A stretch of DNA of 64,000 nucleotides. Source: Acanthopleura granulata (lineage: Eukaryota > Mollusca > Polyplacophora > Chitonida > Chitonidae). A model generated the notes under the pieces. It ran no database searches, was not told the DNA's origin, and saw only the letters and a program-made list of their open reading frames with translations. The stretch is taken from NCBI GenBank assembly GCA_016165875.1, contig JABBOT010000014.1, positions 11,193,871 through 11,257,870 of the forward strand. Direction: 5' to 3'. Shown piece after piece: positions 25,501 to 31,009 of this stretch. The translations under genes and the position numbers were made by a program. Each line of letters starts with the position of its first letter. Position 1 is the first letter of the stretch.

Positions 25501-28500
25501 ATTAGGAATTAAGCCTGACTGGGGTAAGCGTCACGCATAGCGCAGGATGTCTAATGTGACACACAAGTAATACGACAGACAATGCATTATGACTGACGTG
25601 ACACAGACGCAAACGACACACATAATGCATTATATCTTACGTGACATACACGTAAGGCACCGTCCTCCTAAATCTTTTACTTCGGGTTCAATTTAAACGA
25701 GTAAAATGAGAGAATATTCAAACGAAGGGTGTCGAACTCGTTTGTTTATTACCCTTACAGCCGATTATTCGAAACAGCCGTGGTGAGAGCTGCCACAGCG
25801 AAAGTAGCCCCGCTGGCCCTGCGGGGAGTGTCCCGTTGTCATTATAATCAAGTTTATTTTTTGATTACGTAGTAAAATAAATACCAAATTTAAATTACAT
25901 GTAATTAAATTAAGATACGGACCAGTTTTCAGTTCTGAAAGCTTTCTCACCTTTCATAACTTGGTTCTACAAAATGTTATACAGGGATGCCCAATAAGAG
26001 TGGATTGATAGTGTGGCCAGACTTATAAGGAAATGCCCCCCTCCTCCCGCCCTACATTTAAAAGGCATATCCACCCGAGCACACCCAAGAATTCCTTCCA
26101 GCTTGTTTTTGATGGAACGTAGAATGAATGAATGATTACGGCTTAACGTCACATGGGCAATATCTCAGCCATATCGTGGCGAGATGGAACGTAGAGGATT
26201 GCCGTTTATTAATCCCACCCATCCTTAAAAGTACATCTATACATCTATGTGAATATAACACAGGTGACCGACCGACTTGAATTCCTCTGTACTGGTCACA
26301 TGTCTACCTTGGCGGGACATCGACATGACAGTCCATTCTTAAGGATGGGGAGGATGGGTAAGACTTCGCACTTTTTGTGCGGGGGGGGGCATCAATTCGC
26401 AGAAAATTATCCAGTTTAACAAACTCTTTCAACGTGAGAGTTGGGAGAGATACTTATTAACTTATATTGTGGATTATTTCAAGAAAAATGTCAGTTGTAC
26501 ACTCATGAAAAACGTATGGGGTTTTACACTTATCATAACGATTTCGAAGCCTACTTTACAAATGAAACGCTGAGAGACTTCGTCAGTCTCTAAATAATTT
26601 TAGGTGATATATGTTAATATGAAAAGTCGTGCGATTTGACGAAAAGTATAAACAATTTTCCTTCAGCTGACAACAAAATTCGAGCGGCTACACCTAACCT
26701 AAAAAATGAAGGACCTCATTTTCGGACTGCCCACCAGAGCTGTCACCTGTTGCTCTGTGACAGGTAAGGCTCTGGAAAGTCTCTCCATTTCTTGACGCAA
26801 CACAATTTCTACTGTACAGTGTGACGTGCGAAAAATTGCCTTATTCACATGGGCATTTACTTATATACTAATAAAGGTAAATTTATGCTCAGTGTTGCGA
26901 ATTATGCACCATGACTTGCCATGTTATTGTGATTGAAAAAAAAAACAACAAACGTTCCTTTAGCTCCCATCCCTTAGAAGTCTCACTCAGTTTTATCATA
27001 TTGAAATAAAATAGCATAAAGTACCTTCTGAACAACCTTTTTCAGTAAGGCGATAGGTCGCCAAACATGATCCTACAGTGTGCATGTACAAAAAAAGGCT
27101 GCTAAACAATCGCTACAGGTGCTGACTTTAGCAATCATTAGCAAATAACAAACATCTAACAAAAAAGGTTGATTAGATCATTTATGTTAGACTTCAGACA
27201 ATAGTTGGAAGTTGACAACTTGTGTGCATCTCGCTGACATTTTCTAAGCAGCTTTTCCTAACCCTAGGCAGGTGGTGGTCACCGTATTTATGTTTTTAGT
27301 GAATGACGATTGCCTACTGAAATATAAACCTGCAGATTTCTTTTCACCAAAACTTGGTTTGAGTAGATGCTGACACTTCATTTTTATTTTTAATACGAAA
27401 ATGCAAGCGTTTAATTCACTGGAAGCAAGGCTTGATCAGCAGAAGTTTTTAACACACGATGGCTCGGACCAGAGACATTCTCATGACTGGATATGGGCCT
27501 TTAACGTTTATTCTTTCAGTAAACCTCACACCCTGGTTTCTTCAAAATCTGACAAACATTAATATTACACAAACAAGAATTCAGCACCAGGCACTTGACA
27601 TCGGCCGGTACAAGACCTCCACAACGCCGGGAGCGTGGCATGCCTTTTAGCAGTATACATTTCCAACGCACATTCCCGACCACATACCTGGGTTTATATA
27701 CTGAGAATAGGCCTGGGAACGTGGTCAAGATATGTACATGTAAGTAGCTATATACATAACACATATTTTGCGCATTTTGATTTGTCATTTACGAGTGAAA
27801 TCGCCGCTGTTGTTGTTGTTTCTTCAGATTTATTTCGTCCAGTGTAGATATGCGCTATTTCCTTTTTACTGACCGCCGGATTGCACAACAATGTTTAGAT
27901 GTATCACTACGCGGTAGCTGACCGATATTCACTTCATTTGTTTAAACCGAATGGACAAACGAAGGGTGTAGTCTTCGTTTGTTTCTCTGGAGGAAAAAAT
28001 CCAAACAAATGCAAACGATTTAGGGGGACAGCCCCTAAAACGACACACAAAATGTATTATGCCATGCGTGACACACACGTAATATGACATGCAGACATAA
28101 TGCATTACGTCTTACGTGACACACGTAATACGACAGACAGAGTGCATTATGACCCACGTGACACATATGGTACGACGGACATAATGCATTATGACTTACG
28201 TGACACACGTAATACGGCACACAAAATGCATTATGTGTAACATGACACACACATAATACGACTGACATAGTGCATTATGACTTACGTGACACACCCGCAA
28301 TATGATACTCGTAAAACATTATGTCTTAAACGCAGAATTATAGGATTGCAGTTGATTATGTGATTCCGTATTACCATGAGATGTCCTCCAAAAGTGTCAT
28401 GGCTGAAATAATTACACCAGTTCCTCCCATAGCAATGAGCTTCCATCTCGCCTCGTAATTTCACATTTCGCGTGAGAAGTCCAATATCAGCCCGCATGTC

Positions 28501-30767
28501 CACACCTTTGTAAAATTCCCCATAATGATCGTGTTTCACCAAACCTGACAACAGTATAACATGCAACAAGTGAGTCACAGATGGCATAATCGTCAAATCA
28601 GTACATTTTACGATTACCCCTTATGTGAATAGCGACGGGTTGACTATATGAGGATTTTACTGGATACGACGGTACAGTTATGTCCCTTTGTTCACTGACG
28701 TCGATCACTTTAGGATAATAATTACTTTTATTGTTGCTCTTTGCGTTCTTCTTATTAATATTGTTGATGTTGTTGTTGTTGCTGTTGGCAACATTTACCC
28801 CCGATTTTGAGCTGGTTGTACACGCAGTCTTCACAGCTCAACACTGTAAACTCCTCAGCGTCGTGCATGTCCCGACTGGTGCTACTGATCACAACCCTGT
28901 CCCCTTCCTCCCAAGACGAGACGTTATCTTCCAACGTCAGCACGTTCACATCCTTTCCTGAAACATGCGGATTACAGCATTTTTAAAAGTAATTATCCAG
29001 TCTGGACTGGTGAACGAGGTCAGGTGTTCGAAACTGGTTATTTGGGACTGGTCTGTGGTTTGTCAGTTAGTTGTTGGTCGGTATTTTAGTCGGAGCACTC
29101 GAAACTCGTTTTCTCTATCCATAAACCTAACCACCGTCGTAAATTCTTGAGCTTGGGGTAAAATACCATTCAATTAAAATAAATATATTAAGTATTGGAA
29201 ATTTTGCAGCGAAATATATGGATTACAATCACTTACTTCCATTAGGGTGCACGTACGATTAATACTAGAAGGCTTTGGTTTAAGAAAACCGCTTCACATT
29301 TACACGGGAGCTGGCCACAATCGTACATGATGCAAACAGCGCTTAAGCCACCTCCTTTGAAAAATGGCGAAAACGGCACTTTTAATCTCACTTGTATGTG
29401 TTTAGATAAAGTATTTCTTAAATTTTTATTTATTTATTTATTTACTTATTTATTTATTTATTTATCTGAATGCTGTGGAGTACGCCGTACTCATGAATAT
29501 CTCACTTATACGACGGCGGCCAGCACTATGGTGGGAGGAAACCGGGCGGAGCGCAGGGAAAACCCACGATCATCCGCAGGTTGCAGGCGGACCTTCCCAC
29601 GTACGGCCGGAGATAAAACATTTTAAAACGACGCCATGATTTAAATCTGAATACGTACACTGCAAGGCCTTGAAACATTATATAGCCGTATTCAGGAATA
29701 TTTCACTCATGCGACGGCGGCCAACAAAATGTGCGAAGGAAACCGAGCAGGAATGCTGGCGGACCTCCAACGTACGACCGGAGAAGAAGCCAGCTGGGCT
29801 TAAACTCACAGCGATCTCATTGGTGAGAGACATCTGGGTCACTGCACTGCACTGGCGAGATAAGCCACGCAGGCTTCCTTCCAGTGAAACAGTACTATAA
29901 ATTTACTTGGATTCTGATACCGATCTGTCACAGAAATATAGGCTGTGACATTATAATTCTGATATTGAGAACATGTCATTTTTAAAAAATTCCATACAGA
30001 TTCTAATAAATAACTTGAAACATTAAAAGATAAAGTAACCCGTCGGATATGGTAGTAAATGTTCAAGACAGGCAACATGAATTCATGGGATGTGATACCT
30101 AAATATTCCGAAGGGATAGGGTGGGATGGGGGGGTGCTGGTTCAGTATTCTTAGGCAGTAGGCTCAGTGGTCAATTTTTGCTCAACGCACCCAATATAAT
30201 CTCAAAGAAGCATTCTGAAAGTATCGGTGCTGAGAACACGGCTAACGTTCGAGCTCTCCGAAGAAAAGCAAAGTCAAATTCCACAGCAGAAGTCATGCAC
30301 CAAGTTTCAATTCAGAATATCCCATGGTATTGAAAACATGTCCCAAAAACCTGTGTGGAAAAGTCCAAAACAGGACAAAGAAGGATAAAGCGTTGCCAAA
30401 ATGTTCCGAAAATCATGTTTACCTGTGGCTACATGTACTTATCATGGTGAAGTTTCACTTAGAAAAAGATAAAACGGACAAGGGTAACAGGGTCCCTTAC
30501 CGGCCCACAAGTGCTTGTTGAGAAAAGTCCAGGACAGCTTCTCCTTGCCATGTATCTCCAGGATCCCACCGTCTTGTACACACAGGCCTTTCTTGCCACA
30601 CTCGATGTCGTAATCCTGGTCGAAGGACTTGCCCCTGAACACGATGGTGGCCTCGCCCTCATAGTAACATCCTTCACTGCCGATGTGCAGGGCTCCCCCG
30701 TCCCTCAAGTCTATGAATTCCACTTTCAGGACGATGGGGCCCGGTCCGTCGTTAAATATCAACTCCC
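1207..30767 (-). CDS. CEMIP2-like: CEMIP/CEMIP2 (TMEM2)-like G8-domain protein, multi-exon gene, 3' 15 exons, possibly a pseudogene
   Basis: Exons at 30501-30767, 28799-28957, 28375-28544, 24845-25057, 23938-24140, 23295-23364, 22269-22394, 21422-21497, 20230-20358, 19875-19968 (tentative), 17519-17681, 17021-17215, 16172-16389, 15402-15575 and 1207-1501 read in order along vertebrate CEMIP/CEMIP2: a G8 domain (LSWTFLNKHLWAG), then the right-handed beta-helix region (VDMRADIGLLTRNV, SIHHCFNRCVTVHG, GHCFFLEDG, FYKNRAHS) and the Cys-rich C-terminal part (CSHLGCER). Members bind or cleave hyaluronan at the cell surface or when secreted. The G8 exon splices straight to the VSSW region, so the GG/ILEI-type insert of the human proteins is absent, and the last exon stops before the second GG domain. 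About 850 codons are visible. The 5' exons (signal or anchor, start of G8) were not found. One exon has an in-frame TGA, another a frameshift, and roughly 40-60 residues between the exons at 20230 and 19968 are unaccounted for. Family assignment is firm; functionality is not. Confidence 0.85.
1502..1900. other. Intron flank between the last exon and the viral-type element
   Basis: AT-rich intron sequence. It contains a partial SINE (about 1721-1845). No exon-like open segment with splice sites was seen. The exact left edge of the nested element could not be fixed by eye. Confidence 0.5.
1721..1845 (+). mobile_element. SINE fragment (main family)
   Basis: Carries CAATGACCCCGGGAG, GTTGTGAGTTCAG and CAGCTCATGCTGGC, internal parts of the main SINE. 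No proper 3' tail. Confidence 0.6.
1940..2140 (-). pseudogene. Small hydrophobic-leader ORF at the element's left edge
   Basis: 66-codon reading frame with a hydrophobic start (FSNILILTAIGFKWELAVYI) and a charged heptad-like stretch (ITRLDDKLDDLL). It resembles a small membrane/coiled-coil protein but matches no family I can name. It could be an intact small gene of the element or a chance frame. Confidence 0.25.
2211..3128 (-). pseudogene. Element protein with coiled coil and membrane segment, frameshifted
   Basis: Overlapping minus frames (2850-3128, 2441-2863, 2211-2498) read as one broken protein. First comes a heptad-rich part (VERTLDSVQTTAAQAVEVN), then a Lys/Glu-rich stretch with YKKYHRAVNVDDGIDT, a hydrophobic segment (MIIAAPIAIGMQVAAFACD), and a basic, helical C-terminus (VSTALIDGKISYNEFQLIL, QGWNEARATIMKKI). 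At least two frame changes are needed (about 2850 and 2490). The pattern recurs, to my recollection, in uncharacterised invertebrate proteins linked to Polinton-like elements. Function unknown; a membrane-associated virion or host-interaction protein is possible. Confidence 0.55.
3295..3690 (-). pseudogene. Two-copy repeated segment of an element protein
   Basis: Two minus-strand segments share the pattern VDGFE-x-QGVD-x-x-IYAFQ (about 3430-3500 and 3580-3645), followed in each copy by a related Lys/Val-containing stretch. A frame change separates them. A run of C residues (about 3566-3578) lies in the second copy. They lie between the unknown protein at 2211-3128 and the putative structural protein at 3735-4187 and may be repeats of one surface or fibre-like protein. 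No family was recognised. Confidence 0.35.
3735..4187 (-). pseudogene. Candidate minor structural (penton-like) protein fragment
   Basis: 150-codon frame rich in beta-prone residues, with FVHLDEVSSSSYENF, GSTLLGTVAVYHE and a C-terminal IKLLNIYG. The layout (a host-like leader, then a HLDxLS...LLGxVPV...P.WKKL pattern) resembles, from memory, the penton or minor-capsid type proteins of Polinton/adintovirus elements. No matching start context is visible and the frame breaks at both ends. Assignment is tentative. Confidence 0.35.
4200..5560 (+). pseudogene. Badly decayed element coding region, function unknown
   Basis: Plus-strand frames at 4445-4657, 4885-5157 and 5247-5690 look like pieces of one or two former genes. 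The clearest is 5247-5540, with YAFGEGLYMAPSSMDPRIAK, NNEIVIVTTDQKLRVNGDVN and a Pro/Val-rich tail. Many stops intervene. No family was recognised. The stretch 4200-4440 holds no supported frame. Confidence 0.3.
5560..6767 (-). pseudogene. Element protein: acidic N-terminus, coiled coil, two membrane segments (broken)
   Basis: The frame starting at 6767 (MANFRLDPLDDLDINVPDDG) runs to 6258. After frame changes a charged coiled coil follows (MQTIRGELSNSLAKM..., 6194-6060), then a hydrophobic segment (TVLGFIVSIVVLTGG, about 5915-5870), a Pro-rich linker, a basic amphipathic stretch (LKEWVKKHLRALRRPLAKLA) and a second hydrophobic stretch. Three or more breaks are needed to connect them, so it is a pseudogene of roughly 400 codons. 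Topology suggests a membrane or virion-assembly protein, but no named family is recognised. It is convergent with the frames upstream and divergent from the capsid-like gene at 6839. Confidence 0.5.
6839..7830 (+). pseudogene. Candidate major capsid-type structural protein, decayed
   Basis: Begins at ATG 6839, divergent from the gene at 6767 with about 70 bp between them. The N-terminal part has STISQNQQLLFRFPNLG, then after a frame change NSLDDE-stop-TVVQNLGRAVVRKTTI, and further on GILILFEDPAAAFQGDTEVF and EGVPNQMYSQCLRAY before the frame fades near 7800. Position directly upstream of the packaging ATPase, size and composition suit a major structural protein of the element. Calling it the capsid is inference from position and remembered family patterns. 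At least four stops or frameshifts are present. Confidence 0.45.
7840..8390 (+). pseudogene. A32/HerA-FtsK-type DNA packaging ATPase, frameshifted
   Basis: Walker A GMTGCGKT at 7869-7892 is followed by TLFTFNLLEGPYRPLF and a hydrophobic strand (IVLCPI). The Walker B-like LYIIDD is at 8093-8110 in a different frame. Downstream come FVLNQKYNS and HCKDRDSFEECLRENDVV (about 8262-8320). This order (P-loop, IIDD, sensor-type strand with polar tail, basic C-terminus) is that of genome-packaging ATPases of Polintons and related double-jelly-roll viruses. At least three frame changes make it inactive. It sits between the structural gene upstream and the coiled-coil protein at 8529. Confidence 0.7.
8529..9293 (+). 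pseudogene. Element acidic/coiled-coil structural protein, frameshifted
   Basis: Starts MAELDKLIDGLIDEDAEAAS (8529), continues to a helical region (GEIGKLFARYEARLGAAM, about 8750-8805), a hydrophobic patch (ALQLFQGVISMFLPI), then a Pro/Glu-rich linker and a strongly basic C-terminus (KVTVHKKGKDPKMVAAGRV, RKVKQERLLEQLRAAN) to 9250. Frame changes occur near 8740 and 8930 and in-frame stops lie near 9000. It lies about 140 bp downstream of the ATPase in the same orientation. A DNA-binding or minor virion protein would fit the basic tail, but this is inference. Confidence 0.45.
9294..9534. other. Gap between element genes
   Basis: About 240 bp with a C-rich homopolymer (9475-9485) and no supported reading frame. 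Confidence 0.4.
9535..10110 (+). pseudogene. Element membrane protein with coiled coil, broken
   Basis: ATG at 9535. After a frame change near 9690 and a stop near 9770, a hydrophobic segment (IAVMVGGALVNALAFSCNYI, about 9786-9845) is followed by a long charged helix (ERKRHGKAIEHFQAAKAAW, KRTKRLDWIHDE), typical of a single-pass membrane protein with a cytosolic coil. A run of A precedes the apparent end near 10110. No named family; same orientation as the ATPase cluster. Confidence 0.45.
10588..10812 (+). pseudogene. Retroviral-type (rve) integrase fragment, N-terminal part only
   Basis: MTHQLSILLSKIYYSPKGYL (10586 on), then KLAPAAKV, and in a neighbouring frame IWQTFLPSTRNIARPKFDV ending HQADMI-stop (about 10718-10812). 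The order Y..P.GYWRG...KKLA, W..(Y/F)LP...I.RPKFDV, (H)QAD is that of the integrase of Polinton-class elements: the helical/zinc-poor N-terminal part followed by the first catalytic Asp (in HQAD). The rest of the D,D-35-E core and the C-terminal chromodomain-like part are missing. The fragment ends about 50 bp from the truncated polymerase 3' end on the other strand. Confidence 0.65.
10862..14562 (-). pseudogene. PolB: Protein-primed family B DNA polymerase, multiply frameshifted
   Basis: From 14562 downward: a Cys-rich N-terminal part (C-x2-C and C-x2-C pairs, 14450-14350), a basic linker (HRKRGRRRK), a helical region (EEELRAFRGVKFQLALKVQL), the segment from 13626 (MRNKERGVIVKNKDDHCLRW) with a C2H2-like CLHGYSREDLLEAHKLEC, then a second zinc-finger-like CHVCGNPL...CHITGNYRG (about 12840-12750). 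Motif A region YLD...FYGWAMS lies near 11990-11930 across a frame change. Motif B-like NNSVFGKTMENLRKR is at 11463-11420 and motif C YTDTDN at 11182-11165. A terminal KEALFEKQTFCYGMDV stops at about 10862, short of a normal end. At least six breaks. This is the replicative polymerase of Polinton/adintovirus elements. Confidence 0.8.
14640..14730. repeat. Two-copy tandem repeat beside the polymerase
   Basis: The unit CGTTTGTCTACATAG...AAAAGTTTATGTAG occurs at about 14638-14675 and 14685-14722. It may be part of the element's terminal region. Confidence 0.6.
14942..15149. repeat. Two-copy tandem repeat of about 105 bp near the element's right edge
   Basis: Units starting CCATCTATG(T/G)AACATAGAAACC at about 14942 and 15046 are nearly identical through CACTACACTCGA(A/C)AAATTTTCCC. 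This is the best candidate for a terminal-region repeat of the element, but no inverted partner was found near 1.5-2 kb. Confidence 0.7.
15402..15575 (-). CDS. CEMIP2-like: CEMIP-like exon: VGICIK..YYHDAETG, exon before the giant intron
   Basis: 174 bp between ...GCTCTTAG and GG|GTATGT. DDFVTVGICIK and QYYHDAETG correspond to GDWIRVGLCYP and YYWDEDSG of the human proteins. The two final bases join one base at 1501 to make Gly, so its partner exon lies 13.9 kb away on the far side of the viral-type element. Confidence 0.85.
16172..16389 (-). CDS. CEMIP2-like: CEMIP-like exon: KGYMMSW region
   Basis: 218 bp between ...TTCCGTTAG and GA|GTAAGT. Translation LFVRADMGKYQQMKIWR...NKGYMMSWG parallels the ...MKI..N..P and KGYTIHW segments. 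The last codon is split and completed by the next exon to Glu. Confidence 0.83.
16749..16994 (+). mobile_element. SINE (main family), near full length
   Basis: GGCCTCCGTGACTGAG head, GCGGCCGTACGTGG middle, CCACCATAATGCTGG and AATAAATAAATAAAC tail, in a CEMIP-like intron. Confidence 0.85.
17021..17215 (-). CDS. CEMIP2-like: CEMIP-like exon: DGSLSGYP / RHAGCI region
   Basis: 195 bp (65 codons) between ...CTTTTGCAG and TCG|GTGACG, phase 0 at both ends. Contains LDEDGSLSGYPETYI, NNWISRHAGCI and CSGNYG, matching D.DGS(V)SGYPG.Y, DNWLVRHPDC and CSG.YAQ. The donor is weak by consensus but placed by phase and homology. Confidence 0.85.
17519..17681 (-). CDS. CEMIP2-like: CEMIP-like exon: GPIVITNCTF region
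   Basis: 163 bp between ...TTTTTAAG and GAG|GTAAGT. Contains FFQGPIVITNCTFYDF, equivalent to YDGPI.I.NCTF.KF of CEMIP. Exits in phase 0. Confidence 0.82.
17930..17995 (-). mobile_element. SINE 3'-end fragment
   Basis: TTATTTATTTC...GTGTTTTATCACGTACTC AAGAATATT-type tail sequence only. Confidence 0.6.
18029..18304 (+). mobile_element. SINE (main family), full length
   Basis: Head GTCTGCGTGGCCCAGTCGGC with TAGCGCGCTATCGCAGCG, B-box-like GTGAGTTCAAGACCAGC and tail (AAAT)n. One of the best-preserved copies. Confidence 0.9.
18921..19025 (-). mobile_element. SINE 3' fragment
   Basis: CATACTCAAGAATATTTCAC and CCAGCATTATGG...GGAAACC, 5'-truncated. Confidence 0.75.
19787..19872 (-). mobile_element. 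SINE 3' fragment abutting a splice donor
   Basis: Diverged 3' half (TTATTTATTTCATTGGTGTTT ... CAGCATTGTAGTGGGAAA). It begins 3-4 bases downstream of the candidate exon end at 19875, in the same sense as the CEMIP-like gene. Confidence 0.65.
19875..19968 (-). CDS. CEMIP2-like: Candidate CEMIP-like exon, weak homology
   Basis: 94 bp open segment between a pyrimidine-rich acceptor ...GAATTCACAG and AG|GTAGTT. It joins the next exon (17681) in perfect phase to give RFLSADGVQFFQGPI, sensible for the family. Its entry phase does not match the exon ending at 20230, so another exon between 20229 and 19969 would be required. Internal residues (QIGICNDSERL) show no clear alignment. The donor abuts a SINE fragment. 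Confidence 0.4.
20230..20358 (-). CDS. CEMIP2-like: CEMIP-like exon: SPHKD / FKNNQG..RGGD region
   Basis: 129 bp between ...CTTGTACAG and TG|GTATGT. The translation includes EYSPHKDRDTSKPR and FTTFKNNQGIQARGGD, matching SPHQD...KPR and the (Y/F)KN(Q/N)D..RGGD segment. The split final codon would become Cys if spliced to a base C or T, as in the human DSC. Confidence 0.85.
20420..20605 (-). mobile_element. SINE (main family), partial
   Basis: (TTTA)n tail, CGCCGTACTCAAGGATATTT, GGCGGCCAGAATTATGG and GGAGAGGAAATCAGCGTGAG; the tRNA-like head is lost. Confidence 0.85.
21283..21350 (+). repeat. SINE-like tail of a third repeat family
   Basis: CACGATATGGTTGAGATT...GTGGCGTTAAGCCATAAATC and a (CATT)n end. 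Related copies are at 26118-26185, 38577-38640 and 38689-38735. Confidence 0.6.
21422..21497 (-). CDS. CEMIP2-like: CEMIP-like exon with a frameshift
   Basis: 76 bp between ...CACCCGCAG and GA|GTGAGC. Read from the phase-0 acceptor it gives YGLYGVTT then a stop. The downstream frame, the one compatible with the next exon, gives VESSELEPQEYLARQPA. The two halves together match the family segment between the RAHSN and SPHxD motifs, so one base is missing (or two extra) near 21466-21480. 77 bp would restore phase agreement with both neighbours. Confidence 0.75.
21637..21770. mobile_element. One arm of the palindromic MITE family
   Basis: AAAAATGAAGTTATGGTGAG, AAATACCTTCACTAATTT and AAACGCAGTCAAATATTTTC match the left arms of the 36.4- and 54.0-kb elements; the right arm is absent. 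Confidence 0.75.
21895..21975 (+). repeat. tRNA-like sequence, probable SINE head
   Basis: TGTGTTCGAATCCAGCTCTCG carries a B box (GTTCGAATCC) after a loosely A-box-like GTGCTGGCTCGAG. It does not fold convincingly as a functional tRNA. A similar B-box piece is at 47070-47095. Confidence 0.4.
22269..22394 (-). CDS. CEMIP2-like: CEMIP-like exon: IFHERPTG / FYKNRAHS region
   Basis: 126 bp (42 codons) between ...GCTTTCAG and AAC|GTAAGT, phase 0 at both ends. Contains FRFIFHERPTG and MGTFYKNRAHSSN, equivalent to the FHxxPTG and GxFYNNRxHSN segments of CEMIP proteins. Confidence 0.87.
23295..23364 (-). CDS. CEMIP2-like: CEMIP-like exon: AVSTFWIFHPNNN region
   Basis: 70 bp between ...TTTCAG and GAG|GTACGT. 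The translation AVSTFWIFHPNNNFIENA matches the highly conserved STFWI.(H/S)PNNN segment. The entry base completes the split codon from the exon at 23938; exit is phase 0. Confidence 0.87.
23792..23995 (-). repeat. Three-copy tandem repeat that duplicates an exon 3' end and its donor
   Basis: Units of about 79-87 bp (GGCCACACAGCGCC...CATATACCCT). The copy nearest the exon forms the last bases of the exon at 23938-24140. The next (about 23850-23935) repeats the exon end with an intact Cys codon and a GTGAGT donor. The third (about 23792-23850) is partial. Confidence 0.85.
23938..24140 (-). CDS. CEMIP2-like: CEMIP-like exon: DVVGYDTLGHCFF region, with in-frame TGA
   Basis: 203 bp between ...CACATTTAG and AC|GTAAGT. 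Contains VVGYDTLGHCFFLEDG and GTLLPTDRD. The penultimate complete codon run reads GAG GAA TGA AC (TGA at 23940-23942) where the family has a conserved Cys. Its 3' end and donor are tandemly repeated just downstream; the second copy reads GAG GAA TGC AC|GTGAGT with Cys intact. Phases agree with both neighbours, so the TGA is a point lesion or a sequence error, not a mis-set frame. Confidence 0.85.
24262..24485 (-). mobile_element. SINE (main family), near full length
   Basis: TTTATTTGATTGGAGTTTCACGCC tail, CCCACGACCATCTGCAGG, GCGGCCGGAGAGGAAG and a CGCTCTGGCGCGCTA head region. Confidence 0.85.
24535..24648 (+). mobile_element. SINE 3' fragment
   Basis: CTGCCCGGTTTCCTCCCACC, AATATTCTTGAGTACTGCG and an AATAAAGAAATAAATAA tail; opposite orientation to its two close neighbours. 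Confidence 0.8.
24720..24838 (-). mobile_element. SINE 3' fragment starting beside the GC donor
   Basis: TTTTACGCCATACTCAAGAA ... CCCACGACCATCCGCAG. Read on the minus strand the SINE begins 8-9 bases after the exon that ends at 24845. Confidence 0.85.
24845..25057 (-). CDS. CEMIP2-like: CEMIP-like exon: GQQ..RYPI / SIHH..CVTVHG region, GC donor
   Basis: 213 bp (71 codons) after ...CACGCCAG. Contains MGQQAFLARYPIQFH and SIHHCFNRCVTVHG. The donor is GAG|GCAAGT, a GC-AG type site. Joining there gives SSLE-VKDVVGY, which aligns with the human proteins in phase 0, so the GC donor is supported by homology. A SINE starts 8-9 bases downstream of the donor. Confidence 0.85.
25545..25660. repeat. Minisatellite (TGCATTATGAC...CGTGACACA type)
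   Basis: Two to three degenerate units containing AATGCATTAT and (T/A)CGTGACA(C/T)A; the same family as 28035-28320. A short palindromic block, AAACGAAGGGTGTCGAACTC, lies just downstream (25713). Confidence 0.7.
26118..26185 (-). repeat. Third-family repeat tail
   Basis: GAATGAATGATTACGGCTTAACG...CATATCGTGGCGAG, the reverse complement of the block at 21283-21350. Confidence 0.6.
28035..28320. repeat. Minisatellite, about 43-47 bp period, six or more units
   Basis: Units contain (AT)AATGCATTATGAC, TTACGTGACACAC and GTAATACGAC. The ORF-like frames through it are repeat artefacts. Confidence 0.85.
28375..28544 (-). CDS. CEMIP2-like: CEMIP-like exon: VDMRA / FGGH region
   Basis: 170 bp between ...TTGTCAG and ATG|GTAATA. 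Contains GVDMRADIGLLTRNV, GEMEAHCYG and HDTFGGHLM, diagnostic of CEMIP proteins. Ends in phase 0. Confidence 0.87.
28799..28957 (-). CDS. CEMIP2-like: CEMIP-like exon: VSSW...GD region
   Basis: 159 bp between ...TGTTTCAG and G|GTAAAT. The translation includes LEDNVSSWEEGDRVVISS and AEEFTVL, matching the segment that follows the GG domain in human CEMIP/CEMIP2. It follows the G8 exon directly in phase, so this protein lacks the intervening GG/ILEI-like domain. Confidence 0.85.
29131..29187 (+). mobile_element. SINE tail fragment
   Basis: CCACCGTCGTAAATTCTTGAG...CCATTCAATTAAAATAAATA. Confidence 0.5.
29428..29617 (-). mobile_element. SINE (main family), 5'-truncated
   Basis: Long (TTTA)n tail, CGCCGTACTCATGAATATCT, GACGGCGGCCAGCACTATGG and ACGTACGGCCGGAGA. 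Confidence 0.9.
29682..29870 (-). mobile_element. SINE (main family), tail-less
   Basis: CCGTATTCAGGAATATTTCA, GCGACGGCGGCCAAC, ACTCACAGCGATCTCATTGG and a GCACTGGCGAG head; directly follows the previous copy. Confidence 0.8.
30501..30767 (-). CDS. CEMIP2-like: CEMIP-like exon: most of the G8 domain
   Basis: 267 bp, opened by an acceptor ...ACACCTTAG and closed by G|GTAAGG. The translation contains GGALHIGSEGC and KLSWTFLNKHLW, hallmark G8/CEMIP segments. It starts with two bases of a split codon and ends with one, matching the next exon. An upstream exon ending with one base of a codon must exist but was not identified. Confidence 0.85.
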
Positions 30768-31009
30768 CTAAGGTGTGAGAAACAAAGCGAATATCATGGC
30801 AGTTCTCTTTAAAAACAAAACCCCATCAAATTGGCGCCCGAAAATCGTATGCCCTTGGTGTTCCAAGTCGATGATCGCAGGGCACATTTCCAAAAGAACC
30901 TAAAACACCGCTTGACACACTAACGACACAGAGTGATACACTGAATCGAGCTGAAGTAGTCATCAGTGTAAGGTGGTGCATGGAGAATAGTCGCTTTTCT
31001 AGGCCATAT

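Larger units (their letters stand above)
25065..28370. other. CEMIP-like intron
   Basis: AT-rich intron with two minisatellite patches (25545-25660 and 28035-28320), a G-run (26382-26390), and a repeat tail at 26118-26185. No exon-like segment was seen. Confidence 0.6.
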
